Of a DNA stretch of 26,871 nt, positions 15,594-23,312 are shown in pieces; within the stretch, counting starts at the first letter, position 1; each line of letters starts with the position of its first letter. This DNA comes from DYRG01 sp041161065 (GTDB lineage Bacteria > Pseudomonadota > Gammaproteobacteria > Beggiatoales > Beggiatoaceae): contig JBEAVE010000036.1 in the NCBI GenBank assembly GCA_041161065.1, forward strand, positions 1 to 26,871. The letters run 5' to 3'. The translations under genes were made by a program, and so were the position numbers. Below the pieces are notes generated by a model. The model was not told where the DNA came from. It worked only from the letters and a program-made list of their open reading frames with translations, and did no database searches.

Positions 15594-16250
15594 TTAGTGA
15601 TAGCGGTTATCGTGGCGAATAACGCGCGGCACTAAATTACGCGGTTCGATACTTACAGGTTCATAAACAACCCGCCCTTTTTCAGGATCATAGCGCATTT
15701 CAACGTGCCCGCTGATGGGGAAATCTTTGCGAAAGGGGTGTCCGATAAAGCCATAATCGGTTAATAAACGACGTAAATCGGGGTGTCCTTCAAATAAAAT
15801 ACCAAATAAATCAAAGGCTTCTCGTTCATACCAATTTGCGGAAGTCCAAATATCGATGACGGAAGGCACGCAAGGTAACTCGCCATCAGCAAACGCACGA
15901 ACCCGAAGTCGTTGATTTTCTTGGAGAGATAGTAAATGGTAGACCACCGCGAAACGGGCTGGACGTTCTGGCTGCGGATCGTGATAAGCACCTTTTGTCA
16001 CGCCACGACTGAAACCCGCGCTCGTTTTATCGGTTTGCCAATCGGCTTGACCATATTCCAAATAATCCAATCCGCAAACATCGAGCAACTGACTAAAACC
16101 GAATTCGTCGCGCAAGGTTTGACAAATAGAAATCAAATCTTTAGCGGCAACTTCGATGGTCACTTCATCTAATGCTAATGTAGAGGAAATTAACCGATCA
16201 GAGAAATGTTCTTGTAAAGCGTTTAATAAGGCTTGATTTTTCTTAGACAT
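15594..16250 (-). CDS. nuoC: NADH-quinone oxidoreductase subunit C (complex I)
   Basis: The 30-kDa peripheral-arm subunit that binds NuoD. The diagnostic stretch WYEREAFDLFGILFEGHPD followed by RRLLTDYGFIGHPFRKDFP is intact, and the C-terminal tail after YEPVSIEPRNLVPRVIR is typical of proteobacterial NuoC proteins. The 218 residues show a separate, unfused NuoC. It starts one base after the nuoB stop (TAATATG), implying translational coupling. In the standard order nuoD would follow directly; here a four-gene cassette intervenes. Confidence 0.97.
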   Translation of the reverse strand: MSKKNQALLNALQEHFSDRLISSTLALDEVTIEVAAKDLISICQTLRDEFGFSQLLDVCGLDYLEYGQADWQTDKTSAGFSRGVTKGAYHDPQPERPARFAVVYHLLSLQENQRLRVRAFADGELPCVPSVIDIWTSANWYEREAFDLFGILFEGHPDLRRLLTDYGFIGHPFRKDFPISGHVEMRYDPEKGRVVYEPVSIEPRNLVPRVIRHDNRYH

Positions 16251-16251
16251 A

Positions 16252-16728
16252 TTAGGCGGCGATGGTGTTGGTGCGTTTAATTTTTTGTTGCAACTGTAAA
16301 ATACCGTAAATCAAGGCTTCGGCAGTTGGCGGACAACCCGGAACATAAATATCCACAGGCACAATGCGATCACAACCGCGTACCACAGAATAGGAATAAT
16401 GGTAATAACCGCCGCCATTTGCGCACGAGCCCATCGAAATCACCCAACGCGGTTCAGGCATTTGATCGTAGACTTTACGCAACGCGGCTGCCATTTTGTT
16501 GGTTAGCGTGCCCGCGACGATCATGACATCAGATTGTCGGGGGCTGGGGCGAAACACGATCCCGAAGCGGTCTAAATCATAACGCGACGCGCCCGCCTGC
16601 ATCATTTCAACCGCGCAGCACGCCAACCCAAATGTCATCGGCCACATCGAGCCGGTTCTTGCCCAGTTAATTAAAGCGTCGGCGGAGGTGGTAATGAAAC
16701 CTTCGCGTAAAATGCCTTCTACTCCCAT
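16252..16728 (-). CDS. nuoB: NADH-quinone oxidoreductase subunit B (complex I)
   Basis: The PSST subunit that carries cluster N2, the last iron-sulfur centre before quinone. From ATG 16728 the protein has 158 residues, with N2 ligands C37-C38 (LACCAVEM), C102 (GSCANGG) and C132 (VPGCPP). The reading frame stays open 37 codons further upstream, but that extension lies inside nuoA in another frame and lacks family similarity, while ATG 16728 has AAAGGGG at a suitable distance and gives the conserved start MGVEGIL. The gene overlaps the end of nuoA by ten bases. Confidence 0.97.
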   Translation of the reverse strand: MGVEGILREGFITTSADALINWARTGSMWPMTFGLACCAVEMMQAGASRYDLDRFGIVFRPSPRQSDVMIVAGTLTNKMAAALRKVYDQMPEPRWVISMGSCANGGGYYHYSYSVVRGCDRIVPVDIYVPGCPPTAEALIYGILQLQQKIKRTNTIAA

Positions 16729-17075
16729 TCTAAAGCCCCTTTCTTCCACGCATACACAAAGCCAGCGGTTAATGTGGTGAGAAATAACGCCATGATTCCA
16801 AAGCCGATCCAGCCTAATTCTTTGAATACAACCGCCCAAGGAAATAAAAACGCAATTTCTAAATCAAATACAATAAATAAAATGGCAATCAAATAATAGC
16901 GGACATCAAATTTCATGCGAGCATCTTCAAATGCTTCAAATCCGCATTCATAAGGTGAATTTTTTTCGCTATCAGGGCGGTGCGCGCCCAAAATAAACCC
17001 GACCGTGACAGGTCCAATTCCAACTAATAACCCCACGCAAATAAATAATAATGCGGGTAAATAATTTTCCAACAT
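16719..17075 (-). CDS. nuoA: NADH-quinone oxidoreductase subunit A (complex I)
   Basis: Small membrane subunit at the junction of the two arms of complex I. The 118 residues contain three hydrophobic segments (about 7-29, 60-82 and 88-110) and the conserved loop KNSPYECGFEAFEDARMKFDVRYY between the first two, written here only as its key residues E42, C44 and the DVRYY end. It is the first gene of the nuo operon, with GGAG eight bases before the ATG and a promoter about 50 bases further up. The operon continues through overlapping nuoB and nuoC. Confidence 0.96.
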   Translation of the reverse strand: MLENYLPALLFICVGLLVGIGPVTVGFILGAHRPDSEKNSPYECGFEAFEDARMKFDVRYYLIAILFIVFDLEIAFLFPWAVVFKELGWIGFGIMALFLTTLTAGFVYAWKKGALEWE

Positions 17076-17126
17076 GGCGACTCCGAACGATAAATAGTTT
17101 CTATGGATACCATCATAAAAATTGTC

Positions 17127-17156
17127 AGTCTAGGCTAGACCCCCTTGATCTGTCAA
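17127..17156 (-). promoter_or_regulatory. nuo operon promoter with overlapping palindrome
   Basis: On the minus strand, -35 TTGACA (17156-17151) and -10 TAGACT (17132-17127) are 18 bases apart, giving a leader of about 45 bases before nuoA. The 13-base palindrome GTCTAG-G-CTAGAC (17128-17140) covers most of the -10 box and part of the spacer, a typical place for a repressor operator. The regulator is unknown. There is no clear terminator between apaG and this promoter, so nuo may also receive transcripts from pdxA-rsmA-apaG. Confidence 0.65.
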
Positions 17157-17212
17157 GCATATCTCTCAAATTTTTCCCCGTTACGAAAAGCCTAACCCCT
17201 TTCAAATCAAAT

Positions 17213-17587
17213 CTAATGCAAAACCGCCTGCCATGCTAAACGAAAAACAGGAATAGGCGCGTCAAATAACGTATTATCTTCTGCTTTCATTTGATAACTT
17301 CCTTGCATACTTCCCACTGGGGTTTCTAACATGACCGCGCTGGTGTAACGAAATTGCTCACCCAATTTCAAATACGGTTGCTCTCCCACCACGCCTTTTC
17401 CATGCACTTCTTGTACTTTACCATTGGCATCGGTAATTAACCACTTTCGAGTTAATAATTGCGCAGCTACTTTTCCATCATTTTTAATGGTAATGGTATA
17501 AGCAAAAAAATATTGGTGTTGTTCGGGTTGAGATTGTTCGGGGACAAATTGAGTTTTAACTTGTACATCAATGTGATAGGGATTCAT
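17213..17587 (-). CDS. apaG: ApaG protein
   Basis: A 124-residue fibronectin-III-like beta-sandwich protein. The family motif GKGVVGEQP (about 63-71), the RKWLITDANG segment and the TPVGSMQGSYQM segment are clear. ApaG was linked to Co2+/Mg2+ sensitivity in Salmonella, but its biochemical role is not settled. It overlaps the end of rsmA by 20 bases, as in the conserved pdxA-rsmA-apaG(-apaH) operon. apaH does not follow: the next gene on the strand is nuoA. Confidence 0.95.
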   Translation of the reverse strand: MNPYHIDVQVKTQFVPEQSQPEQHQYFFAYTITIKNDGKVAAQLLTRKWLITDANGKVQEVHGKGVVGEQPYLKLGEQFRYTSAVMLETPVGSMQGSYQMKAEDNTLFDAPIPVFRLAWQAVLH

Positions 17588-18350
17588 TGTTCACTCTCAA
17601 TAATTGTAAAAAAGCGGCGACATCGAGGGTTTCTGGACGAACACTCGGATCAATATTTGTTTTAAGAAAAATGGATTCATGAATAAAACCTTTTAGATTA
17701 TTGCGCAAGGTTTTGCGGCGTTGAGAAAAAGCCTGCTTAATTAAATGACTAAAAGCAGGAATTTCCTCTGTTTTTAATAAAGGTTTTTGATGAGGAATGA
17801 AACGCACGACAGCGGATTCAACTTTAGGCGGTGGATTAAACGCGCCCGCGCCGACTTCAAATAAAGTTTCTACCTCGCAAAAACATTGCACCATGATTGC
17901 TAAACGACCATAATCTGCTCGTTCATTGGGGGTTGCAACCAAACGATCTGCTACCTCTTTTTGCACCATAAAAACCATTTCTGAAATCGCGCTAATTTGA
18001 TCTAACAAATGAAAGATTAATGGCGTAGAAATGTTATAGGGTAAATTTCCGACGACTTTGATTTTTTGTGATATTGAAAGTGCTGTAAAATCAACATTAA
18101 GCGCATCACAAGCATGAATTTTTAGGTGGGGATATTGCTCTCGCCAAAACGCAATCAAATCTCGATCAAATTCAATGACTTCCAAATGGGCGGGCGACTC
18201 GAGCAAAGGTAAAGTGAGTGCGCCCAATCCGGGTCCAATTTCAACAATAATATCAGTAAGTTGCGGATCAATCGCATGAATAATCCGCTGAATTATTGAC
18301 GGATCGTGTAAAAAATGTTGTCCAAAACGCTTACGAGGTTTGTGTAGCAT
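17568..18350 (-). CDS. rsmA: 16S rRNA (A1518/A1519-N6) dimethyltransferase RsmA (KsgA)
   Basis: Dimethylates two adjacent adenines in the 3' hairpin of 16S rRNA late in small-subunit assembly. The protein has the conserved start RKRFGQHFLHD, SAM motif EIGPGLGALT (37-46), and the catalytic NLPYN motif (102-106) followed by ISTP. The C-terminal KQAFSQRRKTLRNNL helix is also diagnostic. The 260 residues are typical. Its ATG lies 20 bases inside the pdxA 3' end, and apaG overlaps its own end by 20 bases. Confidence 0.97.
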   Translation of the reverse strand: MLHKPRKRFGQHFLHDPSIIQRIIHAIDPQLTDIIVEIGPGLGALTLPLLESPAHLEVIEFDRDLIAFWREQYPHLKIHACDALNVDFTALSISQKIKVVGNLPYNISTPLIFHLLDQISAISEMVFMVQKEVADRLVATPNERADYGRLAIMVQCFCEVETLFEVGAGAFNPPPKVESAVVRFIPHQKPLLKTEEIPAFSHLIKQAFSQRRKTLRNNLKGFIHESIFLKTNIDPSVRPETLDVAAFLQLLRVNNESLSH

Positions 18351-19332
18351 GATGATATTTCGCCATTTGTGCTGCTATTTCAATCGCTTGCGTTAAACTT
18401 CCGGCATTAGAATTGCCTGTTCCCGCCAATTCCAACGCTGTCCCGTGATCGACCGACGTGCGAATTATCGGTAATCCTAACGTAATATTGACTGCTTCAC
18501 CAAACCCTTGTTGTTTCAAAACAGGCAAACCTTGATCGTGATACATCGTTAATACAGCATCAACAGAACTCAATGATTTTTCAGTAAAAGCGGTGTCCGC
18601 AGAAATCGCTCCTATTAGATGAAAGCCTTTATTACGGAGTTTTTCTAAAACGGGGTTAATGACATCGATTTCTTCGCGCCCCAAATGCCCATTTTCTCCT
18701 GCGTGGGGATTGAGTCCGCACACCGCGATACGGGGTTTTTCGATCCCAAAAAATCGCCGCAGATCGCGTTCTAACACCCGCACGGTCTGCTCTAAACGCT
18801 CACGTGTCACGGCTTTGCTCACTTGTGCCAGCGGAATGTGCGTCGTCACCAACGCCACTTTCAAATGCGAAGTCGCCAACATCATCACCACACAGCGCGC
18901 ATGGGTTAATGCTGCCAAAAATTCGGTATGACCCGAGAAAGTTATTCCCGCGTCATTAATCACGCCTTTGTGCACGGGCGCGGTCACCATCGCATCAAAT
19001 TCGCCGCGCTGACAGGATCGACAGGCTTGTTCAAGGCAATGCAGCACATACGGCGCGTTCGCGGGATTGAGCCGCCCCACCGTCACCGGTTGCGCAGTAA
19101 AATAGGGGCGGACTTTTAAAATCCCCGCTTGATGGGGCGCAGGCGCGTGATATTCGCGAACGTCCAAATGAATCGATAAACCCAATAAATCGGCGCGGGC
19201 TTGCAAAGCAACTGGATCGGAAAACACAATAATATCAACAGGTTGCGCAGACATCGCCCACTGTAACGTGACATCTAAACCAATCCCCGCGGGCTCACCC
19301 GCCGTCAAGGCAATGCGAATTAAGTTGTTCAT
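18331..19332 (-). CDS. pdxA: 4-hydroxythreonine-4-phosphate dehydrogenase
   Basis: Oxidises 4-phosphohydroxy-L-threonine with NAD in the DXP-dependent route to pyridoxal phosphate. The divalent-metal ligands H165 (TTHIPL), H210 (NPHAGE) and H265 (YHDQG) fall within one residue of the E. coli positions. The N-terminal TAGEPAGIG, the SGHTEFLAALT segment and the GTSNAGSL-like end are present; 333 residues is normal. The middle of the gene looks richer in G+C than the neighbours. It heads the pdxA-rsmA-apaG operon; surA, often upstream in enterobacteria, is replaced by two tRNA genes on the other strand. The ATG has no ribosome binding site and lies next to the predicted transcription start. Confidence 0.96.
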   Translation of the reverse strand: MNNLIRIALTAGEPAGIGLDVTLQWAMSAQPVDIIVFSDPVALQARADLLGLSIHLDVREYHAPAPHQAGILKVRPYFTAQPVTVGRLNPANAPYVLHCLEQACRSCQRGEFDAMVTAPVHKGVINDAGITFSGHTEFLAALTHARCVVMMLATSHLKVALVTTHIPLAQVSKAVTRERLEQTVRVLERDLRRFFGIEKPRIAVCGLNPHAGENGHLGREEIDVINPVLEKLRNKGFHLIGAISADTAFTEKSLSSVDAVLTMYHDQGLPVLKQQGFGEAVNITLGLPIIRTSVDHGTALELAGTGNSNAGSLTQAIEIAAQMAKYHHATQTS

Positions 19333-19340
19333 AGCGGGTT

Positions 19341-19369
19341 TTTATATAGGTTTTTTGCCCAAATGACAA
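19341..19369 (-). promoter_or_regulatory. pdxA operon promoter, probably giving an almost leaderless mRNA
   Basis: TTGTCA (19369-19364) and TATAAA (19346-19341) are 17 bases apart on the minus strand. A start site seven bases after the -10 box would be near 19334, two bases before the pdxA ATG at 19332. The bases between (AACCCGCT) hold no Shine-Dalgarno sequence, which agrees with leaderless translation. Confidence 0.6.
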
Positions 19370-19390
19370 TGAAAAAATTTTTTAGGGGGC

Positions 19391-19420
19391 TTGCCAAAGG
19401 GATTACTTTGCAGTTATAAT
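19391..19420 (+). promoter_or_regulatory. promoter of the tRNA-Ser / tRNA-Arg genes
   Basis: TTGCCA (19391-19396) and a perfect TATAAT (19415-19420) are 18 bases apart, about 38 bases before the first tRNA. The discriminator TTCGCC is partly G/C-rich. It is divergent from the pdxA promoter, with only 21 bases between their -35 boxes. Confidence 0.75.
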
Positions 19421-19457
19421 TCGCCTTTCTAGTGGATTACGGAAGAAATTCCCCACA

Positions 19458-19551
19458 GGAGAGATGGCCGAGCGGCTGAAGGCGCTCCCCTGCTAAGGGA
19501 GTATAGGGTCAAAAAACTCTATCGAGGGTTCGAATCCCTCTCTCTCCGCCA
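19458..19551 (+). tRNA. tRNA-Ser (anticodon GCU)
   Basis: A class II tRNA with a long variable arm. The acceptor GGAGAGA (19458-19464) pairs with TCTCTCC (19541-19547). The anticodon stem is CTCCC/GGGAG around CTGCTAA, anticodon GCT at 19492-19494, reading AGU and AGC codons. The variable arm has an ATAG/CTAT stem, and the T-arm is GAGGG-TTCGAAT-CCCTC. Discriminator G at 19548 is the usual serine identity base, and the 3' CCA is encoded (19549-19551). Confidence 0.97.
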
Positions 19552-19573
19552 AAAAAATTATCCAGTTTCACAC

Positions 19574-19647
19574 GCGCCCGTAGCTCAGTTGGATAGAGTA
19601 TCTGGCTACGAACCAGAGGGTCGGGAGTTCGAATCTCTCCGGGCGCG
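19574..19647 (+). tRNA. tRNA-Arg (anticodon ACG)
   Basis: A class I tRNA of 74 bases with all arms: acceptor GCGCCCG/CGGGCGC, D-arm GCTC/GAGT, anticodon stem TCTGG/CCAGA around CTACGAA (ACG at 19608-19610), and T-arm GGGAG-TTCGAAT-CTCTC with one wobble pair. A34 is expected to become inosine through TadA, so it would read CGU, CGC and CGA. The 3' end runs G-CAT, so CCA is not encoded and must be added by the CCA-adding enzyme, unlike in the serine tRNA 22 bases upstream. Confidence 0.97.
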
Positions 19648-19808
19648 CATTTCTTTTAATACTTTCAACTACTTAGAAAATTTAAACAAGTTTTTTCGGT
19701 GTTTGAACAGTCCAGTTAAATCTTCTTTAATTCCAAAGTCTTAATAATTTGTTTTGCGGTTATTTTACAAAACCGTTTTCTCAATTTTTATTAAGCATCA
19801 TATTAGCA

Positions 19809-19824
19809 AACAAATACGTTTGTT
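19809..19824. repeat. small inverted repeat in the dnaE leader
   Basis: AACAAA-TACG-TTTGTT forms six pairs around a four-base loop, eight bases before the AAAGGA ribosome binding site of dnaE. The 195 bases from the tRNA-Arg end to dnaE are otherwise A/T-rich without a gene; I could not assign a convincing promoter or terminator there. The repeat may be an operator, an mRNA hairpin, or chance in A/T-rich DNA. Confidence 0.3.
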
Positions 19825-19842
19825 CCTCAAAGGATAACAAAA

Positions 19843-22800
19843 ATGTTTGTACATTTATTAGTGCATACCGAATATTCCATTGTTGATAGCACTATTCCTA
19901 TCAAACCGTTATTGAAAACCGTTAAAGAAATGGGTATGCCTGCTTGCGCAGTGACAGATCGTAATAATTTGTTTTCAATGGTAAAATTCTATTCTCACGC
20001 GCAAACAACTGGCATTAAACCAATCATTGGTGCAGATATTTTAATTCGCCAAAATAGTCAATTACATCGTTTAGTTTTATTGTGTCAAAATCATCAAGGG
20101 TATTTGAATTTATCGCGTTTAGTTTCAAGGGCTTACCTTGAAGGACAACAGCAAGGAATTCCCGCCATCGAATTAAATTGGCTTAATAACCATACGGATA
20201 ATTTAATCGCATTGTCGGGTGGTTTGCAGGGCGATATTGGGCAGGCATTATCGGCACAAGATATTGATTTAGCAGTAAAAAATCTTAAATTTTGGCAGCA
20301 AGCCTTTCCCGACCGTTTTTATCTGCAATTGCAACGCACCGGACGCGCGGGCGAAGAGGATTATTTGCACGCGGCGGTCAATTTAGCCCTTGAAAATCAA
20401 ATACCTGTGGTTGCCGTTAATGATGTGGTGTTCCTAAAACCCGATGATTTTGATGCCCATGAAGTGCGTGTGTGTATTCATGACGGGCACGTTTTGGAAG
20501 ATGCGCGTCGCCCGCGTCGTTACAATGCGCAGCAATATTTGCGTTCGCCCGCAGAAATGATCGAGCTATTTGAAGACCTGCCCGAAGCGATAGAAAATAC
20601 CTCGCTAATTGCCCAACGTTGTAATTTAGAATTAACCTTAGGAAAAAACTATTTGCCAATCTTTCCAACTGGTGAGAAAACGGCTGGAGATTTCCTCAAA
20701 CAACAAGCCGAAGAAGGCTTAGAAAAACGCTTAATTTTTTTATTTGGTGATCAAGCCACTTCTAAAAGAAAACCTTATGATGAACGATTGGAAATTGAAT
20801 TAAAAGTTATCATTGAAATGGATTTCCCCGGGTATTTCTTAATCGTTGCAGATTTTATTCAATGGGCAAAACAAAATGGTGTGCCAGTGGGTCCCGGACG
20901 GGGTTCTGGCGCGGGTTCTTTAGTGGCTTATGCGTTAGGAATCACCGACTTAGACCCCCTTCAATATGATTTGCTCTTTGAACGTTTCTTAAATCCAGAA
21001 CGGGTTTCAATGCCCGACTTCGATATCGATTTCTGTATGGAAGGACGCGATCGAGTGATTGATTATGTTGCGCAACGTTATGGACGTGAGAAAGTTTCTC
21101 AAATTATTACCTATGGCACAATGGCAGCAAAAGCGGTTATTCGAGATGTAGGAAGAGTGTTAAGTCACCCGTATGGATTTGTCGATCAAATTGCCAAATT
21201 AATTCCATTTGAAATCGGCATAACTTTAGAGAAAGCCTTAGAGCAAGAAGCCGTTTTGAGAAAGCGTTATCAAGAAGAAGACGCGGTTAAAACGTTAATT
21301 GATATGGCAAAGAAACTCGAGGGTTTGACTAAAAATGCAGGAAAGCATGCGGGAGGCGTGGTTATTGCGCCCACTGCTTTAACCGATTTTTCTCCCTTAT
21401 ATTGTGAAGAAAATGATCCGAGTATTGTGACTCAATTTGATAAGAACGATGTTGAAGCAATTGGATTAGTAAAGTTTGACTTTTTAGGGTTAAGAACACT
21501 AACCATTATTGATTGGGCATTGCAAAATATTAAACAGAGCAATCCTAAAGAAAAATTGATTGATATTCTCAAAATTCCTTTAGATGATAAAGCCACTTTT
21601 GATATGTATAAAACAGGTAAAACAACGGCGGTTTTTCAATTGGAATCTCGAGGTATGCAAGAGCTTATCAAAAGAATGAAACCAGACTGTTTTGAAGATT
21701 TAATTGCATTGGTTGCATTGTATCGTCCGGGTCCTTTGCAATCAGGTATGGTTGATGATTTCATTAATCGCAAACAAGCCCGTGCAAAAATTGAATATCC
21801 ACACCCCAGTTTAATACCTATTTTGAAACCCACTTATGGGGTTATTGTTTATCAAGAACAAGTCATGCAAATTGCCCAAGTTTTAGCGGGTTACACGCTC
21901 GGCGGTGCAGATTTATTGCGTCGAGCAATGGGTAAGAAAAAACCTGAAGAAATGGCAAAACAACGGTCGACTTTTGTGGAGGGCTCAATTGCTCAAAATG
22001 TTGATAAAGAAATCGCCGAAGCAATCTTTGATTTAATGGAGAAATTTGCGGCGTATGGTTTTAATAAATCTCACTCAGCAGCATACGCCTTAGTTTCTTA
22101 TCAAACGGCATGGTTGAAAACCCATTATCCAGCAGCGTTTATGGCGGCGGTTTTATCCTCCGATATGGATAATACGGATAAGGTGGTAGGATTTATTGAA
22201 GAATGTAAGAATATGGGATTACAAATTCTATTGCCAGATGTTAATTTTAGTGATTACAAATTTACGGTTTCTCAAACGCATTCTAAAACGATTCGTTATG
22301 GTTTGGGTGCAATTAAGGGAGCGGGAGAAAGTGCATTAGAAAATATTGTTGCAGAACGTAAAGAAAATGGGTTATTTAAAGATTTGTTTGATTTCTGCAA
22401 ACGGGTGGATTTGCGTAAATGTAATCGGCGGGTTTTGGAAAACTTAATTAAAGCGGGTGCTTTGGATCAGCCAGAAATCCCTAGAAATGTTTTGTTAGCC
22501 TCGTTAGAAACCGCGCTTAAAATCGCTGAACAGCACAATATTCAAAACGCTTTAAATCAAGATGATATGTTTAGTTTTGGGGGTTCTCCACAAATAGAAA
22601 AAACAGAGGAAATATTGCCATACACCACCCAGATTGAAAGCTGGTCAATTGAAGAAAAACTCAACGCAGAAAAGGAAGTTTTGGGTTTGTATTTAAGCGG
22701 TCATCCTTTTGATCCATTTAAAGCAATATTGAGCAGTTTTACCAAGCCTCTTCATGAATTAAAAGTAACGGGTAGAAATCAAAAAATAAAGGTCGCGGGT

Positions 22801-23286
22801 TTAATTAATGAAATCCGAACTAAAAACGGTCAAGCAGGTAAAATGGCATTTGTCAGCATTGATGATCAAACCAGCCGTTTAGATATTAAAATTTACAGTG
22901 AAATTTATGAAAATTGTAAGCATTTGCTCCAAAAAGATCAGGTTTTGATTGCCGAAGGAGAAATCATCGAAGATAGTTATACTGGGCAACTTGCAATGAA
23001 TGCTTCAAAGATTTGGAATATGGAAAGCGCGCAAGAAAATAACGCTAAACGATTGATCTTAAAGGTTAATGGACAAAGTAAAATCCCTAATTTTATAGAA
23101 AATCTTGCACTGATCTTGAAACCCCATTGTCAAACCGGTTGTACGGTTTCTATTCAATATCAAAACCCTGATAATTTATTTGCCGAGTTTCATTTGGGGC
23201 AACAATGGCAAGTTCGTCCCAATGCGCAATTGTTACAAGATTTGAGCAACTTAATGGGTAAAAACGCTGTTCAAGTTATTTATTGA
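19843..23286 (+). CDS. dnaE: DNA polymerase III alpha subunit
   Basis: Catalytic subunit of the replicative polymerase. The 1147 residues match E. coli DnaE (1160). The order is an N-terminal PHP domain (HLLVHTEYSIVDS, then AVTDRNNLF), the palm with PGRGSGAGSLVAYALGI, catalytic aspartates D392 and D394 in MPDFDIDF and D546 in KFDFLGLRTL, the fingers with ALYRPGPL, tandem HhH and OB-fold regions in the last third (the NEIRTKNGQAGKMAFVSIDD stretch is the OB part), and the C-terminal tail. AAAGGA precedes the ATG. It stands alone; the lpxB-rnhB and accA neighbours of enterobacteria are absent. It runs against the dioxygenase gene, ending 26 bases from it. Confidence 0.98.
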   Translation: MFVHLLVHTEYSIVDSTIPIKPLLKTVKEMGMPACAVTDRNNLFSMVKFYSHAQTTGIKPIIGADILIRQNSQLHRLVLLCQNHQGYLNLSRLVSRAYLEGQQQGIPAIELNWLNNHTDNLIALSGGLQGDIGQALSAQDIDLAVKNLKFWQQAFPDRFYLQLQRTGRAGEEDYLHAAVNLALENQIPVVAVNDVVFLKPDDFDAHEVRVCIHDGHVLEDARRPRRYNAQQYLRSPAEMIELFEDLPEAIENTSLIAQRCNLELTLGKNYLPIFPTGEKTAGDFLKQQAEEGLEKRLIFLFGDQATSKRKPYDERLEIELKVIIEMDFPGYFLIVADFIQWAKQNGVPVGPGRGSGAGSLVAYALGITDLDPLQYDLLFERFLNPERVSMPDFDIDFCMEGRDRVIDYVAQRYGREKVSQIITYGTMAAKAVIRDVGRVLSHPYGFVDQIAKLIPFEIGITLEKALEQEAVLRKRYQEEDAVKTLIDMAKKLEGLTKNAGKHAGGVVIAPTALTDFSPLYCEENDPSIVTQFDKNDVEAIGLVKFDFLGLRTLTIIDWALQNIKQSNPKEKLIDILKIPLDDKATFDMYKTGKTTAVFQLESRGMQELIKRMKPDCFEDLIALVALYRPGPLQSGMVDDFINRKQARAKIEYPHPSLIPILKPTYGVIVYQEQVMQIAQVLAGYTLGGADLLRRAMGKKKPEEMAKQRSTFVEGSIAQNVDKEIAEAIFDLMEKFAAYGFNKSHSAAYALVSYQTAWLKTHYPAAFMAAVLSSDMDNTDKVVGFIEECKNMGLQILLPDVNFSDYKFTVSQTHSKTIRYGLGAIKGAGESALENIVAERKENGLFKDLFDFCKRVDLRKCNRRVLENLIKAGALDQPEIPRNVLLASLETALKIAEQHNIQNALNQDDMFSFGGSPQIEKTEEILPYTTQIESWSIEEKLNAEKEVLGLYLSGHPFDPFKAILSSFTKPLHELKVTGRNQKIKVAGLINEIRTKNGQAGKMAFVSIDDQTSRLDIKIYSEIYENCKHLLQKDQVLIAEGEIIEDSYTGQLAMNASKIWNMESAQENNAKRLILKVNGQSKIPNFIENLALILKPHCQTGCTVSIQYQNPDNLFAEFHLGQQWQVRPNAQLLQDLSNLMGKNAVQVIY

Positions 23287-23312
23287 GAAACACTTTTACA
23301 TGGGTTAGATTA

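Noticed and set aside
16729..16839. 37-codon N-terminal extension of nuoB
   Set aside because: It lies inside nuoA in another frame, and MGVEGIL at 16728 is the conserved start with a ribosome binding site.
18600..19330. Higher G+C in pdxA as a sign of horizontal transfer
   Set aside because: Parts of rsmH, cmk and dnaE show similar G+C-rich patches, and the gene lies in its conserved operon; no exact composition was computed.
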